Positions 6,746-15,987 of a stretch of DNA of 38,536 bases are shown here, in pieces (positions within the stretch are counted from its first letter, which is position 1; each line of letters starts with the position of its first letter). The notes beneath the pieces are model-generated. The model did no database searches, was not told where the DNA came from, and saw only the letters and a program-made list of their open reading frames with translations. This stretch comes from a bacterium (GTDB lineage Bacteria > Electryoneota > B3-LCP). The DNA lies in the NCBI GenBank assembly GCA_026394195.1, contig JAPKYS010000018.1, forward strand, positions 1 to 38,536. Direction: 5' to 3'. The translations under genes were made by a program, and so were the position numbers.

Positions 6746-8385
6746 CCAATATCCGCCACTCTACCGCTGAACGTCGTACTCTCATCTTCGGTATCGATGG
6801 AGGCACCTGGGAGGTTCTCGAACCGCTTACCCGGCGCGGCGTGATGCCCCATCTCGCCGGTCTTATGCAGAAGGGCGTCTGGGGAAAACTAACCTCGACC
6901 ATTCCGGTCAACTCGGCTGCGGCGTGGTCCTCCATCATTTCGGGCGCTCCACCTGAAAAGCATTCGGTTTATGACTTCTTCCGCTGGCGGCAGGATGGAG
7001 CTGGTCGTTCTACTGCCAACGCCAGTTTTTTACCACGACCGACCCTGCTGGATCAGTTAGGAGAATCAGGACAAGCGCTCTCTTTGCGTGTGCCTATGAC
7101 CTACCCGCCCTGGCCGGTTAAGGGATATATGGTCTCCGGGTTGCCGACGCCGGATGACGAATCGGCCTTCACCTACCCGGCAGACCTGGCTCCCTATCTG
7201 AATACCATGATCGAGAAGGGTTCCGCGGGCAGATCCTGGCAGTTAGACGATGACCAACGCGGAATCATACTCGACCAGTTGGAAGCAGCTCAACGCAGCT
7301 TGGAACGAATGACGGAGTACCTCCTGAGCCTCCGTACCCTGGCAACCTGTTTTGTGGTCGTCCGAGACGTTGACGAACTTCAGCACTTTTTTTGGGACAC
7401 GCTAAGCGGTCATGATCATCTCGAGTATCTCCCCCGTCTGGAGGCTTACTTCTCCGTGATCGATCAGTACCTAGGACGGATGCTCGATTGGACTGGAATG
7501 GGCGGTCGTGTCGTCATCATGTCCGATCACGGCTTCGGTCCCGTGGAGGGGATCTGGCATCTGAACGATTGGCTGCACAGCAACGGATTTCTCAAGTATC
7601 GTGAACCTTCAAATTTGAATACTTCCAAGGGCGAATTGACCTTCCGTCGACGTTTGAGTTTCGCCATCGGACGAAGAGTGTTGCGAGAATTTAAATCTCT
7701 GGGGATCGGCGGCAAATCGCTGGAAAACTGGTTGACGCAGATAAAGCTCAGTGCCGAAAGCGGCGTTGATTTAAACGGTATCGACTGGTCTGCAACCCGG
7801 GCTTACACCGGCAATGTCGGCGAAGAGTATCTGCCCATCTATATCAACCTGGCGGGACGTGAACCACATGGTTCGGTCGCTTATGAAGACTATTACCAGG
7901 TGCGGGATGAGTTACGCCGCTGTTTGCTAGATACTCACCAACCTGAAGTAAAAGCAGCGCATTTCGCGGAAGATATCTTCGATGTAGTCGATCCGAGGGC
8001 TCAGACAACACCGGATATCGTGGTCGAGACCGTCACGGGAGCCGTGCAGTCGGACTTTTCCATGCACAACCTGGAAGTTTTCGAGAAATCCCGTTACCGC
8101 AATGGATGTCACAGGCGAGAAGGGATCTTCCTGCTATCCGGTGCGGAAATCGAACCGGGAAGGGGTCGGGCAAACATACTGGACATTCCAGCTACAATCC
8201 TGGCATGGATGGGGATACCACTTCCGGAGCACTTTTCCGGAAGAGTACTCAGCGAGTTTATACCGGGTATCTCCAGCATTCAACGGAACGCTGAGACGAC
8301 TTGCGTTGAAACCGGACAATTTAATCTCAGTGAAGACGAAGAAGCCGGAGTGCGCAAAAAACTCGAAAGTCTGGGATATTTATAG
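6742..8385 (+). CDS. Alkaline-phosphatase-superfamily phosphodiesterase/phosphotransferase
   Basis: This 547-residue protein belongs to the type I phosphodiesterase/nucleotide pyrophosphatase branch of the alkaline phosphatase superfamily (COG3379-like). Metal-site and nucleophile landmarks are D19 in FGIDGG, S58 in NSAAAW (nucleophile position), D and H in VVRDVDELQHFFW, and D-H in MSDHGFG. There is no signal peptide, so it appears cytoplasmic. The start overlaps the previous stop by four bases, implying translational coupling. In polysaccharide clusters such enzymes may process nucleotide- or lipid-linked intermediates; the substrate here is unknown. The C-terminus (KKLESLGYL) is a common ending in this family. 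Confidence 0.85.
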   Translation: MTNIRHSTAERRTLIFGIDGGTWEVLEPLTRRGVMPHLAGLMQKGVWGKLTSTIPVNSAAAWSSIISGAPPEKHSVYDFFRWRQDGAGRSTANASFLPRPTLLDQLGESGQALSLRVPMTYPPWPVKGYMVSGLPTPDDESAFTYPADLAPYLNTMIEKGSAGRSWQLDDDQRGIILDQLEAAQRSLERMTEYLLSLRTLATCFVVVRDVDELQHFFWDTLSGHDHLEYLPRLEAYFSVIDQYLGRMLDWTGMGGRVVIMSDHGFGPVEGIWHLNDWLHSNGFLKYREPSNLNTSKGELTFRRRLSFAIGRRVLREFKSLGIGGKSLENWLTQIKLSAESGVDLNGIDWSATRAYTGNVGEEYLPIYINLAGREPHGSVAYEDYYQVRDELRRCLLDTHQPEVKAAHFAEDIFDVVDPRAQTTPDIVVETVTGAVQSDFSMHNLEVFEKSRYRNGCHRREGIFLLSGAEIEPGRGRANILDIPATILAWMGIPLPEHFSGRVLSEFIPGISSIQRNAETTCVETGQFNLSEDEEAGVRKKLESLGYL

Positions 8386-8452
8386 AGAGGCTGCATTTCA
8401 AATTACTCAACAGATCATGAACGCCCTGATAATTCCAGCACCTTGATGACGA

Positions 8453-9928
8453 ATGATGATTTCCGAAGAAACACTTGTAGCTGAACCGAAACAGCGGATC
8501 AACCTCTTCGCCACGATCGTCTGTTTGACATTTTTTGCGCTGATCTTCCATTTCCGCGCCAACCAGAACGACCTGGCGGTCACCTTTACGTATACCTTTC
8601 TGGCGATAATGGGGCTGAGCTTTATTGCGAACAAGCTGGAAACATTGATCCTGATGCTCTTGGTTATCACCGCTTCTATATTCGATCTCATGGAGTTTCC
8701 CACCGTCCCAATTGTGATTGGGGACCTGCACCTGTCCGACCTGCTGATCATTCTATTGCTCATCGGCAGAGTGATGAAAAGGGCGACGATGGAAGTCGTG
8801 ATGATACCCAAGCCGCTCGGTTATCCCATTCTGACGATGATTCTCATCGCCTTGTTTTCGTTCTGTTATACCGTACTCAGCTCCAATATTGGCATATCCA
8901 GAGCTGGTTTGGAACTGCGCATCTTCTTCTATCTATTCCTGTTCTTCATTGTGTATTACTATGTTCGGACGCCGAGGCAATTAAACTCATTGCTGATTGG
9001 CATCGGGGTCTTAGCCTGTACCCTGGCGATTCTGCAGATCGCACAATGGATCATGGGCAATGAGGTGAATATTTTGCATTGCCGGGTGGAAACCGTTGTG
9101 ACGGCGGGCAGAAAATTCAAGAACTCGATATTTGTAAAATTCCCGGGAATGGCGATTATCCTCTTCACTCTGAATTCACTCTTCTCAATCTATATCTTCA
9201 AAAAAATCAAGGTGAAGTGGCAGATACTGTTGTTGGCAGCAATCACTCTGCTTTCTCTGGGGATGATCGCAACCTTTGCCCGAACGTTGTGGATTGCCGT
9301 CATCGCCGCAGTAATGCTGGTGTTGTTTCTGGCACGCGAACGGATGGCAGTATATCTCAGGGGCACCTTGCTTATCGCCAGCGCAGCGTTAATCATCTTT
9401 TTCACAGTGCAAACTACGGCGATTGGAACAGTTTTCAATCCCAAGGCTTTTGTTGACCGCTCCGTTTCTACGTTCAGCGCCTTCAAGAACTTCAAGGATG
9501 ATACTCTATTCATGAGATTCCTGGAGTACAAGTATGCCTGGGAGAAAATAACCGAGCACCCATTCCTGGGCATCGGCTTTGGGAATGCCTATCGTCCCAA
9601 TATTTTTGTTGGTTCGGGTTATGAAAAAAGTTCGCAGGGGAACTGGGTGCATAATGGTTATCTGGCGGTGCAAATGAGAATGGGACTGCTGGGAACCATG
9701 GCATTTCTCTGGATGATTATCGCGTTTTTCCGACGCTTCCACCGATCATGGCGCAAAGTGAAAAATCCGTTTTACAAAGCAATCGTCGTCGGAGTCGCTG
9801 TCAGTATGGTGGGTATGTTGATTACCAATTTGACTTCGAGCACCATTCTGTATCTGTATTGGATCACCATCTCAGCCATCGGCATGGGTATCAGTGAGAA
9901 AATCTATCAATTTGAGGGGATCGATTGA
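8453..9928 (+). CDS. O-antigen polymerase/ligase-like integral membrane protein
   Basis: This 491-residue protein has about a dozen hydrophobic segments across most of its length, and a large extracytoplasmic loop before the C-terminal helices. That loop contains EHPFLGIGFGNAY and WVHNGYLAVQMRMG, the Wzy_C/WaaL-type signature with a conserved His followed by N-x-Y-L. FARTLW is another family-typical segment. It is expected to polymerise repeat units or ligate the glycan to its carrier on the outer face of the inner membrane. No good Shine-Dalgarno precedes the ATG, and a 67-base gap separates it from the previous gene. Polymerase and ligase cannot be told apart from sequence alone. Confidence 0.85.
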   Translation: MMISEETLVAEPKQRINLFATIVCLTFFALIFHFRANQNDLAVTFTYTFLAIMGLSFIANKLETLILMLLVITASIFDLMEFPTVPIVIGDLHLSDLLIILLLIGRVMKRATMEVVMIPKPLGYPILTMILIALFSFCYTVLSSNIGISRAGLELRIFFYLFLFFIVYYYVRTPRQLNSLLIGIGVLACTLAILQIAQWIMGNEVNILHCRVETVVTAGRKFKNSIFVKFPGMAIILFTLNSLFSIYIFKKIKVKWQILLLAAITLLSLGMIATFARTLWIAVIAAVMLVLFLARERMAVYLRGTLLIASAALIIFFTVQTTAIGTVFNPKAFVDRSVSTFSAFKNFKDDTLFMRFLEYKYAWEKITEHPFLGIGFGNAYRPNIFVGSGYEKSSQGNWVHNGYLAVQMRMGLLGTMAFLWMIIAFFRRFHRSWRKVKNPFYKAIVVGVAVSMVGMLITNLTSSTILYLYWITISAIGMGISEKIYQFEGID

Positions 9929-10887
9929 TCATCCCTAGGGTTTTCGCCGTCATCCCCGTGCACAACGGCATTGAACATACGCTGCCTGCTGTGATCTCGC
10001 TGCTTCCCCTAATGCCCCCACCCCACCGTATTGTGATTATCGATGATGGCTCTACGGATGGGACTGCGCGAACACTCAGAGAAAATCATCCCGACGTCAT
10101 AGTACTGCACGGCGATGGGAATCTCTGGTGGTCAGGCGCCATGAATCTGGGTGCGCGCCATGCTCTGTCAGAAGGCGCTGACTACGTTCTTTTCCTCAAT
10201 AATGACATTGTACTCGAACCGAATTTCCTGCAGGAGCTTCTCAAGGGTGCAGAGTCTTTTCCCCGGTCGCTGGTACTATCCAAAATCCTCTCTGCGGAAA
10301 ACCCGGACACGATCTGGTCGCTGGGCGGAAAACTGCATCCTGCCAGCGGATATTTTGGAATGGTCGGCAATAATACTCCGGATGATGGCCGCTACGTCGA
10401 ACCGTTCGAGGTGGATTGGCTTCCGGGAATGAGTGTGCTGATCCCTATCGAAGTTTTCCGCGAAGGGATCTGGGTTGACGAAAAGACGTTTCCGCAATAT
10501 GCAGGAGATTCTGATTTCAGCATCAAAGCCCGTCAGGCGGGCTATCGACTTATCGTCTGGCCGGAAAGCCGCGTCTACAACAAGGTGAGCAATTCAGGCA
10601 TCACGTCACGACTGCTTTTACGAGCGGAACCCTTTTCCTGGCGAATGTTCCGTGAATCGCTCTTTTCTATCAAATCTTCCGCGGCGTTTTGCACTTTTGG
10701 GCGGTTGGTTACCCGGCACACACCGTTATGGTCCTGGCCGCTGGTCCTGGGAAGATTTTACGGCTTCTATTTCCTCAAGTGCCTGCAGGTGGCTCTGGGA
10801 CTTCCTGCAATTCGCAGAAAAAAGTGCCGAACCACCGCCGCGTCTGGCTTGAAAAACGTCTCAACCGCAGATCAACCCGTTATCTGA
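9925..10887 (+). CDS. Glycosyltransferase family 2
   Basis: This 320-residue GT-A-fold enzyme has N-terminal VIPVHNG, the nucleotide-binding IIDDGSTDGT and a DXD-like element in FLNNDIVLEP. The GDGNLWWSGAMN segment resembles rhamnosyltransferase-type GT2 proteins. The start is a TTG whose last two bases belong to the previous TGA stop (TTGA), with GAGGGGA five bases upstream, so translation is coupled to the polymerase gene. It should transfer a sugar from an activated nucleotide onto the growing repeat unit at the cytoplasmic face. The sugar cannot be predicted. Confidence 0.88.
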   Translation: MIIPRVFAVIPVHNGIEHTLPAVISLLPLMPPPHRIVIIDDGSTDGTARTLRENHPDVIVLHGDGNLWWSGAMNLGARHALSEGADYVLFLNNDIVLEPNFLQELLKGAESFPRSLVLSKILSAENPDTIWSLGGKLHPASGYFGMVGNNTPDDGRYVEPFEVDWLPGMSVLIPIEVFREGIWVDEKTFPQYAGDSDFSIKARQAGYRLIVWPESRVYNKVSNSGITSRLLLRAEPFSWRMFRESLFSIKSSAAFCTFGRLVTRHTPLWSWPLVLGRFYGFYFLKCLQVALGLPAIRRKKCRTTAASGLKNVSTADQPVI

Positions 10888-10889
10888 CC

Positions 10890-12746
10890 ATGCACATCCT
10901 CTTTTACTCAAACTGGTACATCAAGCAGACCGTGCAAATAGCCAACGCTCTGGCCAATGAGCATCGTGTGACTCTGATTTTTCCAGAGGTCAGTTCAGAA
11001 TTGAACGCCTATGAGGGTAAAGTAGCAGGATTGAAAAATATTTTGGCGGCGGGAGTCGACCTGATTACGCTGCCTCACATGCAATACCTGAACCCGCGAG
11101 GTGTTCTGCCGGTCCTACAAGCTCGGAAGCTCATCCGTAAGTTGAAACCGGACGTGGTGCATTTCAATGAATCTTACGATTTTCGCTGTCTGTTATTGAT
11201 GTTAGCCTGCCCCAGAACCAAATTCGTTACTTCGGTACACGATCCGTTGCCGCATTACGACGAAAAGATCAGTCTGCAGAAGTTCAAACATTGGGTCCGA
11301 GATCAAATCAGGCGGAGGTCTACTGGGTTGGTCGTACATGGACAAGGCTTACGTCAGGTGCTGGCGGATTACTCCAATTTTCCAATACAACGCATTTATG
11401 CCGTACCGCACGGTGAATATCGCTATTACACTCATTTCGATTCGGAACGTGAAACCCAGCGCAACGGACATAAAAGGATTCTCTTCTTCGGACGGTGGGA
11501 AGACTATAAAGGTATCGACGTCCTGATCGACGCTGAACCGTTGATCAGTCAGCGGGTGCCCAACCTTAAGATTGTTCTGGCTGGAGAAGGGAGGTTATCC
11601 CTGTCAGCACTCCAGCCCAAAATGGTTCACCCCGAGCATTTCGAAATCCGAAATTATTCCATCCCGGATGAAGAGGTGCCGGAACTGTTCAAAACCGCAG
11701 ACGTGGTAGTGCTCCCCTACCGCGAAGCCACTCAATCGGGTCCGCTGCACATCGCTGGAACGTTTGCCAGACCATCGGTGGTCAGCCGGGTGGGCGCCAT
11801 GCCGGAAGTCGTCCAAGATGGTGAAACCGGCATCCTGGTCACTCCGGGAGACGTTCAAGAGTTATCAGAAGCGGTATGCCGGCTGTTGGAAAATCCGGAA
11901 GAAGCGCAGCGAATGGGTGAAAACGCCCACCAAAAGATGCTTGAGTCAGAATCCATGGAACAAGTCGCTGAGATTCAGTCGGAGGTTTACCGAAAGGTCA
12001 CAGGTGAATCTCAACAGGTCAGGCACGCCGGCTTGACAATGCGGTTCCTGCAATCTTTGGTCAAAAAGATCAAGCGGGACGCCAATTACTCCCTGGATGA
12101 TTCCATGCGGTTCGGCGACCTCGCCGCCATGATCCGAAAACTGGGGATGGGATTTCTGCGTGGGGTTTATCACCGCTGTTTTTTGCAGGAAGCGCACGGA
12201 ATGATCTTCATCGGAAAGGGGGTGAAACTGCGCAACCGGGGGCATATCTCGGTTGGACGCAACTTCATCGCCGAAGATAGCTGCGAAATTCAAGGGCTTG
12301 CCAAACAGGGTATTCGCTTTGGTAATAACGTCACGGTCGGTTCCTACTCGATGGTGCGCCCTTCGGGTTATTACGGCCGGGAAATTGGCGAAGGCTTGCA
12401 GATCGGCGACAGATCCAATATCGGAGCCTACTGCTATCTGGGCGCATCGGGTGGGATTACCATCGGCAATGACGTGCTGATGGGACCACGCGTGTCAATC
12501 TTCGCTGAAAATCACAATTTTGCGAACACCGACCTGACCATGCGGGAACAGGGCGTCATGCGGCAATCGGTCAGAATCGAGGACGATTGCTGGCTGGCCT
12601 CCGGTTCGATAATTCTCGCAGGAGTTACCATAGGCAGGGGGTCTATCATCGCGGCAGGAGCGGTGGTGACGAAAGACGTCCTCCCTTATTCAATCGTGGG
12701 CGGTAATCCCGCGCGCATCATCCGGTCGCGGAAGGAGAATCAGTGA
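10890..12746 (+). CDS. Fused GT4 glycosyltransferase and hexapeptide-repeat acetyltransferase
   Basis: This 618-residue single frame joins two enzymes. Residues 1 to about 385 are a GT-B glycosyltransferase of family 4, with FFGRWEDYKGIDVL, PYREATQSGPLHIA and the C-terminal nucleotide-binding lobe. After a linker, residues of about 440-618 form a left-handed beta-helix acyltransferase with many [LIV]-G-x4 turns, catalytic His in FAENHNF and the family ending GAVVTKDVLPYSIVGGNPAR. The reading frame is open 67 codons further upstream, but that stretch lies over the GT2 gene; the ATG at 10890, two bases after that stop, is preferred. An internal ATG at 12039 (residue 384) could make a separate acyltransferase. 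The fusion suggests that a sugar is added and O-acetylated by one polypeptide. Confidence 0.85.
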   Translation: MHILFYSNWYIKQTVQIANALANEHRVTLIFPEVSSELNAYEGKVAGLKNILAAGVDLITLPHMQYLNPRGVLPVLQARKLIRKLKPDVVHFNESYDFRCLLLMLACPRTKFVTSVHDPLPHYDEKISLQKFKHWVRDQIRRRSTGLVVHGQGLRQVLADYSNFPIQRIYAVPHGEYRYYTHFDSERETQRNGHKRILFFGRWEDYKGIDVLIDAEPLISQRVPNLKIVLAGEGRLSLSALQPKMVHPEHFEIRNYSIPDEEVPELFKTADVVVLPYREATQSGPLHIAGTFARPSVVSRVGAMPEVVQDGETGILVTPGDVQELSEAVCRLLENPEEAQRMGENAHQKMLESESMEQVAEIQSEVYRKVTGESQQVRHAGLTMRFLQSLVKKIKRDANYSLDDSMRFGDLAAMIRKLGMGFLRGVYHRCFLQEAHGMIFIGKGVKLRNRGHISVGRNFIAEDSCEIQGLAKQGIRFGNNVTVGSYSMVRPSGYYGREIGEGLQIGDRSNIGAYCYLGASGGITIGNDVLMGPRVSIFAENHNFANTDLTMREQGVMRQSVRIEDDCWLASGSIILAGVTIGRGSIIAAGAVVTKDVLPYSIVGGNPARIIRSRKENQ

Positions 12747-13948
12747 AACCAACGGTGCTTTTTGTCCACTCCAACTCCGAATTATACGGCGCCGATTTTA
12801 TATTACTTGAAGTTGTCAGAGCCTTAAAAGACCAGATCATTCCTATCGTGGCAATCCCGGGGGAAGGCGACTTGACGCTGGCGCTGCGTGACGAAGGCGT
12901 CCGGTTGGTGCGATTAGGGGAGAGCACGCTGCGAAGGGTTAATTTCAAACCGCAGCGATTACCTGGATTTTCGCTCAACCTAATAAAAGATATTTACAAG
13001 CTGGTGCGCTTGATCCGCTCTGAAAAAATCCCACTGGTTTACTCGAATACCAGCGCAGTGATCTCGGGCGCTCTGGCGGCGCGCATCTGCAAAATTCCCA
13101 ATATCTATCATATTCATGAAATTATTGGATCTCCGGAATGGTTGGCGAAGACCATCGCCAGAATCGTTCTGGGGAATTCGAGCGAAGTCATAGCAGTATC
13201 CGGACCCGTACGAGACCAGTTGTACAAATACGGCCACTATGGTGACCCCTTCATTCGCGTCATCCATAATGGCTTGGATCCGGCTCCATTCGATAAAGTA
13301 GAGAACGTTCGGAACGCCAGAGAGGAGCTGGGAGCGAGAGATGGTGACGTGCTCTTTGGGGTAATCGGCCGGATCCATCCCTGGAAGGGGCAAAAGTACC
13401 TGCTGGATGCAGCGAAACTTGTTTGCGAAAACTGCCCGCAGGCAAAATTCGCAATTGTCGGTGGAACCTTCGCGGGGTATGAATACCTGATCGATGAATT
13501 GACTAATCACATTCATAAGTCAGGCTTGGAAAATCGGGTCAAGTTGCTTTCACACCGACGAGACGTGCCCAGATTGATGAAGGCACTTGACGTCTTTGTC
13601 CTGCCCTCAACGCTGCCTGATCCCCTGCCCACCGTGGTGTTGGAAGCCATGGCAGCGGGAAAACCGGTGGTGGCGACGGCTCACGGCGGTGCGCTGGAAA
13701 TGGTGGTGCACGGCCAAACGGGGCTGTTGGCGCCCTACCAGGACCCAGAGGAATTTGCAAATGTGCTTATGGAATTGACCGGAGATGCCGATAAGAGAGC
13801 TGGGATGGGGAGAGCCGGGCGTAAGAGGCTGGAAGATTGTTTCTTGAGATCACAGTTTCACGATAATGTCAGGCTTTTCATGACCTCGTTTTTAGCCAGA
13901 TTGAATCTTTCTGAAACCGTTCTCAGTAGAAAAGCCGAACCGGTTTAG
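12743..13948 (+). CDS. Glycosyltransferase family 4
   Basis: This 401-residue GT-B enzyme has an N-terminal lobe with HSNSELYGAD and IYHIHEI. The C-terminal lobe has GRIHPWKGQKYLLDA and the EX7E-type region LPTVVLEAMAAGKPVV. The start is GTG, overlapping the TGA of the previous gene (GTGA) and preceded by a near-perfect GGAAGGAGA Shine-Dalgarno. It should add one sugar to the repeat unit on the cytoplasmic face. Length and motifs are complete; the donor is unknown. Confidence 0.9.
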   Translation: MKPTVLFVHSNSELYGADFILLEVVRALKDQIIPIVAIPGEGDLTLALRDEGVRLVRLGESTLRRVNFKPQRLPGFSLNLIKDIYKLVRLIRSEKIPLVYSNTSAVISGALAARICKIPNIYHIHEIIGSPEWLAKTIARIVLGNSSEVIAVSGPVRDQLYKYGHYGDPFIRVIHNGLDPAPFDKVENVRNAREELGARDGDVLFGVIGRIHPWKGQKYLLDAAKLVCENCPQAKFAIVGGTFAGYEYLIDELTNHIHKSGLENRVKLLSHRRDVPRLMKALDVFVLPSTLPDPLPTVVLEAMAAGKPVVATAHGGALEMVVHGQTGLLAPYQDPEEFANVLMELTGDADKRAGMGRAGRKRLEDCFLRSQFHDNVRLFMTSFLARLNLSETVLSRKAEPV

Positions 13949-13961
13949 TGCAAGGAGATAA

Positions 13962-14654
13962 ATGTCCCAGAATAGTTTATCCATTTTCTTTCCCTGTTTT
14001 AATGAAGAAGAGAACGTTCAGCGCTCGGTGGATGCAGCTCTGAAAGCGGCTCCTCTGGTTACCGATGATTTTGAGATTATTGTAATCAATGACGGATCGC
14101 GGGATAAAACCGGTCAGATCGCCGACACTCTGGCTGCGGCTGACCCGCGAGTTCGCGTCATCCACCATCCCCGGAACCAGGGATATGGCGCGGCATTGCG
14201 TTCGGGTTATAAGGGCGCCGTGAAAGATACTGTATTTTACTCCGATGGCGACCTGCAGTTCGATTTGACCGAAATCACCAAACTCTGGCCTCTCCTGAAG
14301 GATTATGACGTTATCACGGGCTATCGTATCAGGAGAATGGATTCTTTCGTCCGCAAGCTGAATTCGTTTCTGTGGACTTCGCTGACTAAATTACTTTTCA
14401 GGTTGCCGGTCAGAGACGTCAACTGCGCCTTCAAACTATTTCGCCGTGAAGTGGTCGCGGAGATGATTATGGAATCCGCGGGGGCATTGATTGACGCCGA
14501 GGTCTTCGCCCGAGCCAAGAAAGCCGGAGCTCGTATCACCGAAGTTGGAGTTCACCATTATCCCCGCCAGTTTGGCACACAGACCGGCGCCAATCCATTG
14601 GTGATCTTCCGCGCCTTCGCTGAACTTTTTCAGTTGTGGTGGAAACTACGCTGA
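13962..14654 (+). CDS. Glycosyltransferase family 2, dolichol-phosphate-mannosyltransferase-like
   Basis: This 230-residue compact GT-A enzyme has FPCFNEEENV, INDGSRDKT, NQGYGAALRSGYKGA and the metal-binding YSDGDLQFD. The later INCAFKLF-type segment (here VNCAFKLFRR) is typical of polyprenyl-phosphate-sugar synthases. It has no C-terminal membrane domain. It most likely transfers a hexose to undecaprenyl phosphate or a related acceptor. AAGGAG lies at ideal spacing before the ATG. A 115-base gap without a convincing promoter follows before the next gene. Confidence 0.88.
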   Translation: MSQNSLSIFFPCFNEEENVQRSVDAALKAAPLVTDDFEIIVINDGSRDKTGQIADTLAAADPRVRVIHHPRNQGYGAALRSGYKGAVKDTVFYSDGDLQFDLTEITKLWPLLKDYDVITGYRIRRMDSFVRKLNSFLWTSLTKLLFRLPVRDVNCAFKLFRREVVAEMIMESAGALIDAEVFARAKKAGARITEVGVHHYPRQFGTQTGANPLVIFRAFAELFQLWWKLR

Positions 14655-14769
14655 ACCACGAGATGAATCAACCTGGAGCACCGAATCGAAGTTGTTGAAA
14701 TTAATTCTGACGTTTTCCTGGGGTAGTACCGCTCTCCTTTCCAGAGCATGACGTGATCTGGACTAAAAT

Positions 14770-15987
14770 ATGAAAATCGCCTTCATGGGTATCCGGGGGA
14801 TACCAGCATCATATTCCGGTTTTGAAACCTTCGTTGAACAGCTGGCAAAGCGGCTGGTTCGCCGTGGTCATGAAGTAACGGTCTACAATCGCAGTACCTT
14901 CGTGCTCTATCGCGGCAGAACTTACCTCGGCGTTCGTCTCCTGCGGCTGCCAACGCTGCCCACCAAACATCTGGATTCCATCGTCCATACACTCTTTTGT
15001 TCGATTCATGCTTTTTTCAGCCCCTATGACATCGTATATATATGTGGTGTCGGGAATTCTCCTTTGGCGTTCTTGCTGCGATTGCGAGGCACGAAAGTCA
15101 TCATCAACGTCGATGGTGCCGATTGGATGCGGGCCAAATGGAAATATTGGGCGAAACAGTATTTGCGCCTGTGCGAGTGGATTGCGACCCGGTCAGCCGA
15201 CGTCATCATCGCAGACGCCCAGGTGATACAGGATCGCTATCGTGAACTCTTTGGCATTGAGACTTTATTCATACCATATGGAGCCAATATCCGCAAGCAC
15301 GAGGGATCTGACGTGCTGGAAAGATTTGGATTGCAATCACGCGGCTATCTGCTCTTCGTGGGGCGATTAGTCCCCGAAAACAGCGCTCATACCTTGATCC
15401 GGGCTTTTTCACAGGTCGAAACTAACATGAAATTGGTGATTGTCGGTGACGCCCCCTACTCCGACGAATACAAAACGTCGCTCAAGGATCAAGCTTGTAG
15501 CCGGGTTATCTTCACCGGGTACCTGTTCGGCGAGGAATACCAGGAAATTTCCAGCAACGCCTATATGTTCGTCTTAGCCAGCGGCGTCGATGGAACCCGA
15601 CCGGTGCTGTTGGATCAGATGGCTTTTGGCAATGCAGTGTTGGTGCGTAATACTCCGGCAAATCTTGAGGTTGTGGGCCAATCCGGCGCCACGTTCGACC
15701 ATCAGGACGATGAGCGGGATCTGGCGCTCAAGCTGCAATACCTGGTGGAACATCCAGAACAGGTGATCGCCTTACGCATGGCAGCGGAAGAACGCGTCCG
15801 AGCGAAATATTCCTGGGAAAAAGTAACAGATCGATATGAATTACTCTATTCGGAAATGATGAAAGGAACACCATCCGAAGAGATCGCCAGACACTTGGAA
15901 GATCAAATACCATTGGAACCACGCCAAAAGACGACGGAAGATTCTGTCTTGCTGAAGGTGCTGCAGGAGGTCGCCGCTGATGGGTAA
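14770..15987 (+). CDS. Glycosyltransferase family 4 (DUF1972-type, rhamnosyltransferase-like)
   Basis: This 405-residue protein begins with MKIAFMGIRGIPASYSGFET, the hallmark of DUF1972 N-terminal GT4 enzymes that often act as rhamnosyltransferases. A GT4 C-terminal lobe follows (LLFVGRLVPEN, TRPVLLDQMAFGNAVL). The C-terminal 40 residues beyond the GT fold are charged and unassigned. The stop lies inside the next gene (8-base overlap), so the two are coupled. The donor sugar is not provable from sequence. Confidence 0.88.
   Translation: MKIAFMGIRGIPASYSGFETFVEQLAKRLVRRGHEVTVYNRSTFVLYRGRTYLGVRLLRLPTLPTKHLDSIVHTLFCSIHAFFSPYDIVYICGVGNSPLAFLLRLRGTKVIINVDGADWMRAKWKYWAKQYLRLCEWIATRSADVIIADAQVIQDRYRELFGIETLFIPYGANIRKHEGSDVLERFGLQSRGYLLFVGRLVPENSAHTLIRAFSQVETNMKLVIVGDAPYSDEYKTSLKDQACSRVIFTGYLFGEEYQEISSNAYMFVLASGVDGTRPVLLDQMAFGNAVLVRNTPANLEVVGQSGATFDHQDDERDLALKLQYLVEHPEQVIALRMAAEERVRAKYSWEKVTDRYELLYSEMMKGTPSEEIARHLEDQIPLEPRQKTTEDSVLLKVLQEVAADG

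Noticed and set aside
8102..8446. Plus-strand 114-codon frame across the end of the phosphodiesterase gene
   Set aside because: It lies in a second frame of a well-supported gene, has unprotein-like composition and no ribosome binding site.
10689..10889. 67-codon N-terminal extension of the GT4-acetyltransferase fusion
   Set aside because: It overlaps the end of the GT2 gene in another frame, and the family N-terminus begins at the ATG at 10890.
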